In this document: piece after piece, positions 9,995 through 21,594 of the stretch
How positions within the stretch are numbered: the first letter of the stretch is position 1
How the letters are laid out: each line of letters opens with the position of its first letter
Position numbers and translations under genes: made by a program
Notes under the pieces: model-generated
The model's database searches: none
What the model was told of the DNA's origin: nothing
The model's input: only the letters and a program-made list of their open reading frames with translations
From: Microbotryum silenes-acaulis
Taxonomy: Eukaryota; Basidiomycota; Microbotryomycetes; Microbotryales; Microbotryaceae
Assembly: GCA_003665825.1 (NCBI GenBank)
Contig: QPFY01000004.1
Location: 744,001-808,000, forward strand
Reading direction: 5' to 3'
Length of the DNA: 64,000 bases

Positions 9995-12063
9995 ATGGGC
10001 TTACTCGAGACATCCATCTCGGAGGAGGTCCCTTTTCATTCCGAGGCACAGAAGCGTTCTTCACGCGATGGAGACGCTGTCGATCGGCACGAGCCGTCGG
10101 GATCGGGAGCACCACCACCATCACCACCACCACCACCACCGCAGCCGTCGTCGTCGTCGGGATCGGGACTTGGATTGGCTCGCCAGGACGCGTCCTCGCA
10201 CCACAGCTTGTCCGCTCGCGAATCCAACAAGAAGATCGAAGAGAAGAACAAGGTCATCGCCGCCATGGTCGGAGCCACGCTCACTTCGCTGACCAGTACG
10301 TCTCAGGCCTTTCGTTGCGAAAGTCAACGGTCGGCGAAATCAGCTCTCGACTTGGCGTACCTTCAATGTGTCTGTCACCCACGCATGCCATCCGCCAGCA
10401 TTGGCGACATCCTGCGCTTAGAGGCGCTTTGAAGGATCTGACGCGTGGCATTCAATGCCACGGTCCGGGTCGTCAAGGGCGTGGTGCTCGTGACGTCGAC
10501 CCGAGACGTGATCCTCCCATCATCGCCCTCGCGGCAGCCCGCCCGTTGAGTACTCGTGCTGATTTACACCTATTGCCCTCACTCTCCCCACAGTGACACC
10601 TTTCGATGTTGTCAAAACGAGGTTGCAGACCCAGCCCAGCCAGAACGCGCGTTCCTCTTTCATCCCCGCATCCCACCTGCCTCCACCGACGTCCCGATCG
10701 ACCACCTCGCCGTGGCCCCCGCCAATCGCATCGACCTCGACCGCGCCACCGGAGTCCTCGGTCGAGACCAAGCTAGGAAGCAAGCTCTCGACGTGCTGCA
10801 CCAAGACCTACTTCAACTCGAACGACAAATCCCTCCTTTGCCGCTTCGACCCTCGCCATTCGACCTCGTCCTTGCCCGCCTCGGGTTCCCATTCCTCCCC
10901 CATCTCGGCCGCGCGAGCCGCCTTTGTGCATCACTTTGCACCCGCAGCACCGATTCCGCATCCGGGGAGCATGCTCCTCCATGCCTCGAACGGAGGCGCC
11001 TTGTTCGCCAACGCCTGCCTTTACCCTGATCCTCGGCATGCCGTCAAGGCGACTTCGTCCGGGACAATAGGGGGCTCCGCTTCGGCCGCCTCACCCACGC
11101 ATCTGACCGGATTCTGGGACGCCGTTATCAAAATTGCGCGCAACGAGGGCATATCGTCACTGTGGAGGGGCACTGCACCCGCTCTGGCCATGTCGGTCCC
11201 AGGGCAGGTTGTCTACATGGTCGGCTACGACTGGGGTCGACGCACCGCATTCGACCATGCACCCCAGTGGGCCTACGCCGAGGTCGCCAATGCAGACGGT
11301 CGGCACTTGTCGAAGAGCTACCTCACTGCCGTGCCCCTAATTGCTGGTGGAATGTCTCGGACCGTCATCGCGGCTTTGACGTCGCCCCTTGAGCTGGTAC
11401 GGACACGGCTGCAATCGACTTCGGAATCGACCTCGGTACGATCCATTATTTTGACCTTGCGTGCGGAAGGAGGCGGACTGTCGTCGGCGTGGAGGGGTCT
11501 GCCACCGACGTTGTGGCGCGATGTCCCTTTCAGCGCCATCTACTGGGCCGGATACGAAGCGATCAAGCGCTCCATCACGGGCGGCAAGGGTATGGGCGAA
11601 GGCTGGCAGGACCAGAGCTTGTCGTCAGAGTTCGCCGTCGCGTTTGTCTCGGGTGCTGGTTCCGGAATGGTAAGCACGAGTATGCTGTTCTAGTCGGTCA
11701 TGTTCGACGCTGAAGCCGATGCGATTCGTCACAGATCGCAGCGACCGTGACAAACCCATTCGATGTCGTAAAAACCCGGAGACAGGCACTCGTCGAGGCC
11801 GCGACGGTTTCGGGCTCGTCTTCGACACAAGCACCCCTTACCAAGACTTTCCCCATCCTGTTTGATATCGCTAACAAGGAAGGGTGGGCCGGGTTGATGC
11901 GCGGACTGACGCCCAGATTGGCCAAGGTGAGCTCGGCTGTCGACCGGGTCCGGAGGGGAGGCAATTACTCATCGGTCCACATTCCTGTTTGTTCATCCAG
12001 GTTGGGCCGGCATGCGGAATTATGATCGCAAGTTACGAAGGGTTGGGTAGATTACTGGATTAA
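9995..12063 (+). CDS. MTM1: Mitochondrial carrier, MTM1 / SLC25A39-40 type
   Basis: Inner-membrane carrier of the MTM1/SLC25A39 branch, linked in other organisms to mitochondrial glutathione, Mn-SOD and iron-sulfur homeostasis. Exons: 9995-10295, 10594-11669, 11735-11926 and 12001-12063. All three signature repeats are present: TPFDVVKTRLQ, SPLELVRTRLQ and NPFDVVKTRRQ. So are family landmarks GISSLWRGTAPALAMSVPGQVVYMVGYD and DVPFSAIYWAGYE. The N-terminus has a Pro/Ser-rich extension built on a CACCAC microsatellite (about 10110-10140). The loop after the first transmembrane helix is unusually long and Ser/Pro-rich, as in this subfamily. Intron 1 is 298 nt, far longer than its neighbours, and a Met codon of LTMTPFD spans its junction. 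The stop is only 39 bp from that of the opposing THYN1-like gene. Confidence 0.9.
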
Positions 12064-12102
12064 ACTTCGTGGTACTCTATCGTAAATTAGTGACCCCTGT
12101 TC

Positions 12103-13071
12103 TCATCGGCTGGACCGTGTCCGTCGCGTCCCCGTCGTCGAGTTGCCACTTGCTGCTTTTGGGTCCACCTTCTTGGCCCTCTTCCCAACTGGCTTCTCTT
12201 CCTCTTCTTGGGCCTTTGCTCGCTTGGTGGGAGAAGGAGTCTCTGCCTTGGCAGCGCCGTCTGAACTTGACGGCCCCCTAAGCCCCCTAAACCACTCCTG
12301 CCACCCCCCTCGTTGCCCCAACTGCTTGACGACGCCATAAAACTCGTCCGTACACCCTTGCACGCTCAGCCTCCCCCGACTGATCAAAGCACTACCTCTT
12401 ATCGCTTCGAGATGCTGGGGCTTGATATACTCCTTCACTTCAACCGGCAAGGACGCATGTTCCGTCGTCGACAGAGTCTGCAACAGTTTGAGCGGCACCA
12501 TGTGAGGTAACCTCTCAACGAACTCCAGATCGATCATGAACCACGTCGGTGTTTCGGACGATGATTTGGGATCGTAGTAAGGATGTTTAGCGTCCCAGGC
12601 GTTGTGGTCCGGGTATCCTTCGCGTTTGACTTTGGCTAGGGCGGTGATGCCGGGGGTTTTGCAGTTGGACGCGTAGAAGAGGCACGGTTCGTTAATCTTC
12701 ATTTCTTCTTTGAGATAGCGTTTGGCTTGGTGGTTTCTGGAAGGGAAGTGTGGGGGATGAGTTGCGACTGCGTGCAGGAGGCTGCTCCTCGCGGGGGAAT
12801 GGAATACTACGCACCTTACGCCCTCCCATGCCGTGACTTTACACTTTTCGAAATCGTCTACCGAGAATTTGACGTCCACACCTTTTTCGATCCTCGTATC
12901 CGGTTCAGCCTAGAGAAGCTGCCCATCAGTTCCCATGCGTCTGATCCGGGCTGATCGACTCGTCGCGTTGAGGCGCGTGTGCTAGAGAAGTGGTCTTACC
13001 TTGAGCAACCAATGATGGTAGACAGGTCGGTCAGGAATTGTGCCAGCCTTGACTTTGACTTTGGCTGGCAT
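12103..13071 (-). CDS. THYN1-like EVE-domain protein
   Basis: EVE/PUA-fold proteins such as thymocyte nuclear protein 1 are thought to read modified bases in nucleic acids. The start at 13071 gives MPAKVKVKAG...PVYHHWLLK, then DTRIEKGVDVKFSVDDFEKCKVTAWEGVRNHQAKRYL across introns. It continues with EPCLFYASNCKTPGITALAKVKREGYPD, then HPYYDPKSSSETPTWFMIDLEFVERL. These are the standard EVE blocks (W-x-GVRN, FYHS-like, GI-x-G-x-AxVxREgyPD, W-x-xVD). The C-terminus is a Lys/Arg-rich probable nuclear localisation tail (GKRAKKVDPK, TGTRRTRSSR). It is head to head with SAC1 (444 bp). The family call is strong; biological role in fungi is unknown. Confidence 0.85.
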
Positions 13072-13515
13072 ACTGGGAGAAAGTCGACCTGAGGCGAGGA
13101 TTCGAAGGGTGGTGGTCCAAGAGCAGGGAAGAGCCATTAGGGGCTGAGGAGATGTAGATGTGGTGATCGACGGGCGGGCGCGGGGTTAAGCTTGATGATC
13201 TCGCGGGCGCGCTCTTTTCGGCGACTGGGAGCTTCTGGTAATGAGAGGCTACGAGAGGTACCGGCGGCGTGGGGTCACTGAACCGGGGAAGTCGCTGGCT
13301 GCTCTCGCTTTGTTTCCTCACCTTCTCAGCAGCCTTTCTCTATTGACTACAACTCTCGAGTAAGGCTTGTACGACACTTGCACAACAACGTAACTTGCAA
13401 AAGGCCCAAAGAGCGTTACCCGCCGCAAGATTCCTTCGGCTCCGCCGACTGAGCACGTGTTATCTAGCCCCTTCCTCATCCCCTTCACCGAATCGAACGA
13501 CGTCTCCCTCCGAAC

Positions 13516-16075
13516 ATGGCGTCCCTGTTACACGAACAGCTCAAGCTCTACGTCGCCAACGACGCCTACACACTCGTCGGTGAATCTGAGAAGCCCCAAA
13601 CGCTCGTCATCAACCGTGCGACAAATGTCATCTCGATCACCCGTCAGTTGCTGCTGTCTGGCCATCGCGCTTTCGGATTTGGTGCTCATTCCGCTGCTTT
13701 TGGTGATCTTTTGCAGCCTCGAGCTCGATCCCTTCCAAGTTTGAAAAGGAACATACCGTATATGGTCTCTTTGGGATCATTACCCTCTTGAGGTGTGAGT
13801 CAATGTACAATAGAGCTCGTCCTGTGGTCCTGGTGCTCAAGCCCCTCGTTGGATCTATTCTCTACCGCACAGCCGATTACCTCGTGGTCATTACTAAACG
13901 TAAGAAGGTCGCGACCGTCCTCGGCGCGCCCGTTTACACCGCGACCGACTTCGCCGTCTTCCCCATCGAACGTCGCTCGACCGTCGAATTGCTCGGTCAA
14001 CCCGACGAGGCCTACCTCCTCGGCCTCCTCAAAAGCCATCTCTTCTCCGCGCCCTTCCACTTCACCTACGGCGGCTGGAATGTGACGACGAGGTTGCAGC
14101 AGCAGCAGGAGAATGAGACTAATTCAAGCGCAAAGGCGTTCTGGGAGACCGTGAGGGTTTCAGCTCTGCTCGAGTCCACCGAAAAGAATCACACAATTGA
14201 CCTCATGCGGTTGCATTTCCCCAGTCCGACGACCGCTTTTTCTGGAACCGTCACCTGCAGCGTCGTGTTATCGATGCGAGTGCGAATGGTAACGATGTGA
14301 GTCGAGTTTCCACGAGATTTTTTTTCCGGTAGGGTTTGAAGCGCTAAATTGTCCCCCTTCTCGTCTATAGTGCAGTCGTTTCATCCTGCCCATCATGCTC
14401 GGATGTGAGTCAAAGATCCCTTTCCTTCGACTTTCGCACGAATCCTCACCCCACTATCTTGCCCGTTTCCACATCCCAGTCCTCGAATTCAAGAATGCGA
14501 CCATCAACGGCCGCGACTTTCTCTTTGGTCTCGTCTCGCGCCGCAACCGCTTCCGTGCCGGTACGCGTTACTTTTCCCGAGGCATCGATCGCGAGGGCAA
14601 CGTGTCCAACTTTAATGAGACGGAGCAGATCGTCTTGCTCGATTCGCAAACGGGGTCGTCGGGCGGCGTGGTCCGAGGCGATATCATCTTTTCGTACGTC
14701 CAGACCCGAGGCAGCGTGCCCGTCTACTGGGCCGAGATCAACAATCTCAGGTATAAGCCCGATCTCAAAATCATGGAAATGTCCAACACTGTGAGTTCTC
14801 TAGAGACGGTCGACCGAATATACGCGGCTGACCGATTCTTCCCGTGGGGCACAGGCCGAATCCCTCAAACGTCACTTTGATACCCAAATCGATCTGTACG
14901 GCGACCAATACCTCGTCAACCTCGTCAACCAAAAGGGCTACGAGAAGCCGGTCAAGGAAGCCTACGAGCGTGCGATCGAGACGATGGGCAACAACCGCGT
15001 GCATTACACCTACTTTGACTTCCACCATGAGTGCAAAGGGCTGAGGTTCGATCGCGTCTCCGTCCTCATCGATTCGCTCGATGAGCAATTGCACAAGCAA
15101 GCGTGAGTTGGGAGGCGGTGAAGAGTCGATTCATGCTCACCTCACCAGACGCTGATCATCAAGTGCATTTCTCAGTTACTTCCACCATGACAAGACGAGC
15201 TCGCCCTCGCGACCTCAGTCAACTCAAACCTCGGTTGTTCGCACCAACTGCATGGATTGGTGAGATACGGTGGTCCTCATGATCATCATCGACTCCAGGC
15301 TGACCCCACGCGATCACGTTACGAATGCAGCCTTGATCGAACGAACGTCGTCCAATCGGCATTGGCCATGTGGGTGCTCAATAACCAGCTTCGGTCGATC
15401 GGCGTCTTGAGCCCCAAGGAGTCAATCGAGGAGCACAAGCCTTTCCTCAAGCTGTTCCGCAACGTCTGGGCCGACAACGCCAACGCCATCTCGCGCGCCT
15501 ACTCGGGCACTGGCGCGCTCAAGACGGACTACACGCGGACGGGCAAGCGCTCCAAGGAAGGCGCGCTCCAGGACGGTGTCAACTCGCTCGTGCGCTACAT
15601 CAAAAATAATTACCTCGACGGCCCGCGACAGGACGCCTACGACCTCGTTTCGGGCTCTTGGGTGCCCCGCACGGGGGATGCGCAAACCTGGCGCGACCAA
15701 CGCTCGCTCGTTGTGCGTTCGGCCCCTCTCGTCGCCTTGCTCGCGATCGGGGCCCTCTTCCTCGCCTTGGCGGCCCCGACGCTTGTCGGCGAGTACCTCC
15801 TCTCGGCGCGCCAGTTCACGCTTCTCTCGCTGGCGGTCCTATTCCTCGCCATGAACTTCGTGCTCAATCACGGCGTCGAGTACGTCTCGTACCCCAAGCT
15901 TGTCTCGCTCGACGATATTGTCAACTACAACGGCAAAGGGTTCGAATCGGGACGCCACGGGCGACCGCTGAAGAAAGCGCAAGTCGTGAGTGCCGAATCG
16001 GCGGCCAAACGCGGGGCGGCGAGTTCTTTGCGCAAGGAGGGTGTCCCCGTCACGAATGGCGCCAAGAAAGACTAG
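13516..16075 (+). CDS. SAC1: Phosphoinositide phosphatase SAC1
   Basis: SAC1 is an ER/Golgi membrane phosphatase that hydrolyses PI4P. The start ATG 13516 (MASLLHEQLKLYV) is followed by short exons giving YGLFGIITLL, LVVITKRKKVATVLGAPVYTATDF, SRRNRFRAGTRYFSRGID, FNETEQIV, RGSVPVYWAEINNLRYKP and VNLVNQKGYEKPVKEAYE. The catalytic CX5R(T/S) motif RTNCMDCLDRTN is split by an intron inside the second Cys codon (TG/C, intron about 15262-15331). Near the C-terminus two hydrophobic segments (LVALLAIGALFLALAAP and FTLLSLAVLFLAMNFVL) are the expected tail anchors, followed by VEYVSYPKLVSLDDIVNY. The last residues are basic. Exact borders of some internal exons are approximate. Confidence 0.93.
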
Positions 16076-16971
16076 TGCGTGGTTACTCGAGAGAGAGATC
16101 TTGCGGATGTTGGGTCTTTTTGTGCTGTGCTTTCTGACTTGCGTTCTCGATGCGAGCTTCTCTGGTTATTTGCTGTTATCGATTCCGGCCCGCGGGACCC
16201 ACTGTGCCTGGTCCCAAGTCCGTCCTCCTGGGAAGCAATTGGAGCTGAAGAAACACGGAGCTCTTGATTTTTGATCGTATACGGGTAGAGACATGCTCGG
16301 CCGCAGAGCCCCTGCTCCGACCCTCGGCTGAAGAAATTCCGATCCAAGTGGGGCTAAATGGTGAATTTGACAGCGAGTTCAAGTGGCCGAAACTCATGAC
16401 GTTCACGGTATCTTTAATGAGATACGAGACCTTCTGCTTTGTTGAGACTAAAAGTCTCCGGCCGGTTTGGCATAGTATACGACCCATGCCTCGCGAGCTG
16501 GAAAAAACTATGTGAAATCGGACGGGAAACGAAAGCGTCAGGAAGACCGGCGTCGAGGACTCGGTAGTCGAACTTGAAGCTTGAAGCGCCGGCTCATGCT
16601 GATTCCACCCACTACTGGCCGCTTGCCTTGCCTTGCCGCACGCCCCCATCCTCAACTGCCTTGACGATCTCGGTCCCCAGGCCGTGCTGATCCACCTGTG
16701 CTCGCCGTCGTCGACACCTCTGTTGTCCATTGTACCGCCTGCGTTGAACCAATCGAGCTTGATCGCAGCGCTTTGTCGTGTACGACCCCTCTCGCCAGCG
16801 CGCCCCAACTGCAGCTCACGCGCCTCCCCACAGCGACCCACCTCGCCAGCGCCCAGCGCCAATCCAGGGCCGGCCTCGGGATCCACCGTCCGCCGCCGCC
16901 CTCCGCTGTGCCTGCCGCAACTGTAGCCCATCCACCACCTCTTCTCTAGTTCCCGCTTGCACCCGCCCACG
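16076..16971. other. Intergenic, SAC1 3' flank and PPZ promoter
   Basis: 896 bp between two plus-strand genes. I see no conserved exon, RNA gene or transposon. The part before the phosphatase start is C-rich with CCACCACC and CGCC runs, as expected of a leader. A long minus-strand open frame crossing here into the PPZ gene is low-complexity and rejected. Confidence 0.4.
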
Positions 16972-18689
16972 ATGGGTAACTCGTCGAGCAAGGAGAAGAA
17001 GCTCAAGCGCACCTCGTCGGTCGCGAGCACAGCTTCAGCTGCAGTCGGTTCGTCCTTCAACGCGGGCGTCATCACCAACTCGGCCTCACCATCGTCGTCC
17101 TCGACATCGGCCACAGCCGGTGACCCGCAATCCCGAGCGGGAACACACGACGGTATTTCCCGCTCGTCGGGCACAACGTCAGGCGATGCGACGGGCCTCG
17201 GGACGGCGCTGCCGCCTTCGTCATCCGGCGCCGCCTCAGCCGCAGCCGGCGGTGCTACAGCGAATGGCGCGTCCAGCCTCGCCTCGACCTCGGTGCAGTC
17301 CTCGTCGTCGATGGCCGACATCCCGACGACGCAGACCATCCTCGCCAACCCCATCTCGCTGCAGCAGTCGGTCAGCTCCGGCGTCGGCACTCTCGGCGCC
17401 GCTTCTTCGGCCTCGTCCGCCGCAGCCGGTGGGTTCAGTGCCGGCGGAGCCAACAACTTCATGTCGACAACACCAGCCAGTCCGGCGCGACCGCAGACGT
17501 TCGACATTGACGATATGATCTCGCGTCTGCTCGACACGGGCTACTCGGGTAAGGTCACTAAGTCCGTTTGTCTCAAGAACGCCGAGATCACGGCCATCTG
17601 CCAGGCCGCTCGCGAGGTCTTTTTGTCGCAACCTACTCTCATCGAGCTCTCCCCACCGGTCAAGATCGTCGGAGACGTCCACGGCCAGTACTCGGATCTG
17701 ATCCGGCTCTTTGAGATGTGCGGCTTCCCGCCGAGCGCCAACTACCTCTTCCTCGGCGACTACGTCGATCGGGGCAAACAGTCGCTCGAGACGATCCTAC
17801 TGCTGCTGTGCTACAAGATCAAGTACCCCGAGAACTTTTTCCTGTTGCGAGGCAACCACGAGTGTGCGAACGTGACGCGAGGTGGGTGGGAGGATGCTCA
17901 CGTACGCAACGAAACGAAATCGTGTCGTCGTGCTGACTGGCTTCTGCCGTGCCACAGTGTACGGCTTCTACGATGAGTGCAAACGGCGGTGCAACATCAA
18001 GATTTGGAAAACCTTTATCGACGTTTTCAACTGCTTGCCGATCGCGGCCGTCGTCGCGTCCAAGATCTTTTGCGTCCACGGTGGGCTGTCGCCGTCGCTG
18101 TCCTCGATGGACGACATTCGTCGGATATCGAGACCGACGGACGTGCCTGACTATGGCTTGCTCAACGACCTGTTGTGGTCCGATCCGTCCGATACGGCGC
18201 TTGACTGGGAGGACAATGAGCGTGGTGTTAGTTATTGCTTCGGAAAGACCGTTATTGGCGCGTTTTTGGCCCGCTACGACTTTGACCTCATTTGCCGAGC
18301 ACACATGGTCGTCGAAGGTAAGTTCTTGCTTTGCTGGTGCGCTTCGCGTAGTTTCTGAGCTGACTATTGAGGATCGCGCGCGTAGACGGGTACGAGTTCT
18401 GGAACGAGCGCACTTTGGTCACCATCTTTTCAGCACCGAATTATTGCGGCGAGTTTGACAACTTTGGCGCCGTCATGTCTGTATCGGAGGATCTCTTGTG
18501 TGCTTTTGAATTGCTCAAAGTAAGTGACCCAGACTCTGCACGGCCTTCGGATGACTCTTAATCCGTGCTTGCCCTTCCATCTCTGCGCAGCCATTGGACG
18601 GCGTGCAACTCAAGAAGGAGATGGCCAAAAATCGTCGACGACTGTCGCAAGGTCTCGCCCAGGCGGGCGTCACCGCACCGGCAACCTGA
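16972..18689 (+). CDS. PPZ1: PPZ-type Ser/Thr protein phosphatase (PP1 family)
   Basis: PPZ phosphatases control monovalent-cation homeostasis and cell integrity in fungi. The ATG at 16972 gives [10 protein letters not shown], a clear N-myristoylation signal typical of PPZ. About 170 Ser/Ala/Thr-rich residues follow, then a PP1 catalytic domain from [18 protein letters not shown] onward. Metal and active-site motifs are intact: [50 protein letters not shown]. The C-terminus is short ([20 protein letters not shown]). Introns lie after NVTR (about 17880-17958), after MVVE (about 18317-18386) and after FELLK (about 18520-18590). The long acidic-free Ser/Thr/Ala leader plus myristoylation separates it from plain PP1 (GLC7). 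Confidence 0.9.
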
Positions 18690-19140
18690 TTCCTGTGTGC
18701 AGTTGCGATCTTACGTTTCATTTGGACACTTTTCTTCTCATCTTTCCTTCGCGCCCTCTTCACACCTTCCTCTAAAGAACCCTTTGTAGCATCCTACCAT
18801 TCATCATTTAGTTGCGAGCTGTTATTCCTTCTTTCTTTCGTCCGACTCTACCCCTTTTTCGCGTGTGTGTATGTTCAAAATCTTTGTGTGTCAACGTCTG
18901 GCGTTTATGATGTATTCATATTCATATAAGCGCTGCCCTCTTCACCCCTTCGTTCTCTCTCTGCTTTCGTCGAGGCTTCGACCACAAGGTTCCATTTATT
19001 TGCTGGGCCTTCTCTGGACATTACTTTCTTCGCGTCAAAACGTTACTGGCTTTGGGTGCTAAAATGTTCAAAAACAAGACATGAGATCTACAACACCCCG
19101 ACGGGTGGCTTGAAGAGAGGAAAATGACATCTTCTCGGTG
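18690..19140. other. Convergent 3' flanks of PPZ and RNH201
   Basis: 451 bp between opposing stops. The DNA is T/C-rich on the PPZ side (TTTCATTTGG, CTTCTTTCTTTCG), consistent with 3' UTR. No open frame with a recognisable product was found. Confidence 0.4.
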
Positions 19141-20844
19141 CTAGAAGGCGCTGACGGAGCTGAGACCGAAATCCTTCCAAGCGCCATACTGCTTCTGTCT
19201 TGGTGCGTCTGTCTCGGCGTCGGCGGAGAAGTACTTCTGGATCGTCGCCGGTTCATCGACCCTATTGAGAGGTTTAAGGTAAAGTCAGAAAAAGATGCGG
19301 GAAAATGGAGCTTTTTCATGGGTGAGAAATGGAGCTCCCCAGCGAAAAGACCCCCCCCAAAACCGGAGGAGCGCGGCAATTTGAAACGTATTTGAAATCG
19401 CCACGCAAGACTTGAAGCCCAGTTCAAGTACATTTGAAAAGAGAAGCGCGGTTTCAAGTGCGTTTCAAACCGATGCCCGCATCCGGTTTTGAGGGTGTCT
19501 CTTTGCTATGTGCTCACCATTTGACTTTGGCCGCCTTCTTGTCGAGAATCGTCTTGACCGTCTGCCAACTGAACCGAACGACATTGGGGTACCCAAACAC
19601 GGGATGGACGTTTTGTTCCAACCAAGCCACCGTCTTGGGATCTTTTGCGGCACAAGGATAAGGAGAGATGAGTAAGTGTCGACACTTTTGACATCGTGTT
19701 TCACTTGGACCGAGTCGACCTATGACCCACCTGAAGGGTATCCACTACCAAACACATTTCTGGCCTCTTCCTCGCCGTCGTCATGAACCTGCACGCTCGC
19801 TGAAGACAAGATGGGCCAGGCTTCGAGGAAATGATCTCGTGTGACCTTAGCGACGATCGAAGCGGCCGAGACAATGGGGTAGATGGCGTCGGCTTTCGAC
19901 GTGACGACAAAAGTGACGGCGGGGAAGAGGTGCTCGAGCTTTCGCTGGTAATCGGCTGCGATACCGACCGTGTCGATGAAAGCCTGAATGGTAGAGTTTG
20001 TCGTTAGCTGATGATCAACACCCCCAGCACGCGTGGACGTACCTCGGTGATGTTGTAACCTCGGTCAATGACGTCTTTGATGAGCTTGATTGTAACGTCA
20101 TGCGATTGTGCATTGCTGAAGGAGGTGATTGTGACGGTTAGTCAGCATCGGGGTTCACTTCAATGTAAGCCGCGCGCAGCTTTCGGGCAGGCACCAGCTA
20201 CTGACAGGTTATAAGGGGTCCTCCTGAGCATGCCTCGCGAGATATCGTGCGCAGACATAACCGTGCAAGCGTAGTGCACATTCTTGGCGTCATTGATGAT
20301 GACCTCGAGCAATTGTTCGCGCTCGAAATCTTTGAGCGTTTTAGAATCTGCCGGAGGAGAGCGTAGATGAACCCAAAGCGAACACGTCAGTATCGAGGTC
20401 GACCACGTTGCAACATCAGGACAACGCACCTGCAAAGCCGTGGGATCGAAGCTCTTCCGAGTACTCTACCCGACAAAAGGCGATGCCGTATACTTGAGGG
20501 CCTGCGGTGCCGGCGAGCGAAGGGTCAGCCATCTCGTCCGCTCTGACGCGTCGCGACGCGCTCCGACAAGCGGCTACGCCTGACTCGGTCCGGCGTCACA
20601 GCCGATTGCTCGTACCTAGAACCGGCCCACGGCCTGCTTCGTCAACACCTAGCATCCATTCACCCTCGATGGCAGGTTTGCGGGCCTTGCCCTTGTCTTT
20701 TGCGCTCGACGCGACCTCGATGAGATCGACGCTGTGGAAAGTGTAACTGCGCGCGAGCGCGTCCGGATCGTTTCGTTTGACGGAAGGGAAGGAGACAGTC
20801 GGCGTGTGGAGGGCAGCGTCTTGGGGTTTGGATTCCTGCGACAT
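19141..20844 (-). CDS. RNH201: RNase H2 catalytic subunit A
   Basis: RNase H2A removes ribonucleotides from DNA and RNA-DNA hybrids in the nucleus. ATG 20844 starts [15 protein letters not shown]. The active-site block [12 protein letters not shown] follows, then [45 protein letters not shown] and [13 protein letters not shown], supplying the catalytic acidic residues. Then GSGYPSGE, and [27 protein letters not shown]. Translation appears to stop right after W, but a good donor (TG/GTGAGC at 19517) and acceptor at 19262 join a last exon (19141-19261). That exon reads [18 protein letters not shown] and ends [11 protein letters not shown]. The FxxLGLSSVxxF-like end matches eukaryotic RNase H2A tails that contact subunits B/C. 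That intron is 256 nt, much longer than the others. Confidence 0.9.
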
Positions 20845-21594
20845 GGTCGATGTTTGGCGGTAGTAGGTAGAATGGCGCGCTGGGTGTGAGATCACAGACC
20901 CATGGTGCGCTCCGACTCACTCGGACGGCCACAGTACGGCCACTGCTATTACTCTCGAGCCAGCTGCGGGAGCCAACCCGCAGTTCTGAGACCGAGCTCA
21001 TTTTCTCGAACAAGTCGCCGGCTGAGGTCTGGAGTCCAAGAACATTCACTCGCCTTGATCACTGTCTCTCGAGGCATTCATCGAGCCGTTGCGTGTTTAA
21101 GTATATTATCAGCACAGCGCCTCGGCACGACAAAGTACATGCCCCGATTGTGGGCAGATCCATCGGCGAAGCACTGCAAGCCGTGTCGAATAAAGTAGAG
21201 AACACCACCGAGAATGAAAAATGCCAAGCCAAAGGCGATCGCGTTTACAATATAGTGGTACAGTGTTGACCAATGAGTGATAGATGTGCTCGATGAGTGT
21301 GGAATGATCATGGCCCAGATCAAAAATGGGGTTGAAAGGAACGAAGAGGAAGGATATCGAAACTGTCGTCGTGCACGACTCAGCAGGTGAAGATGTTTAA
21401 GCTGGGAGCGTAGTGCCGGAGGGATAGTACCCTGAACGAGCAGCAAACCAACGAATTGTCTGTCAGCTTTGAGCTCTCGTGGTCAGCTCTCCAGGTCTAG
21501 CGCTCTCGTTCGAGGGCTTACACCTGTGCGGACAAGGGTTGGGAGAGCAGTCAGCCATTACAGTCCATTCATCGACACTCATTAGGCTATTTAC
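20845..21594. other. Intergenic between RNH201 and VCX1-like
   Basis: 750 bp upstream of RNH201 and downstream of the exchanger. One minus-strand frame (21078-21446) carries a single hydrophobic stretch (NAIAFGLAFFILGGVLYFI), but no family is recognised. It could belong to the uncertain 3' end of VCX1 or be chance. No RNA gene seen. Confidence 0.3.

Noticed and set aside
16176..17537. 453-codon minus-strand open frame over the PPZ leader
   Set aside because: Antisense to a clear phosphatase gene, Ala/Glu-rich and without any recognisable domain. GC-rich Ser codons on the other strand produce such frames.
21078..21446. Small one-helix membrane protein gene
   Set aside because: No homologue recognised, and its frame cannot be joined convincingly to VCX1; chance remains likely.
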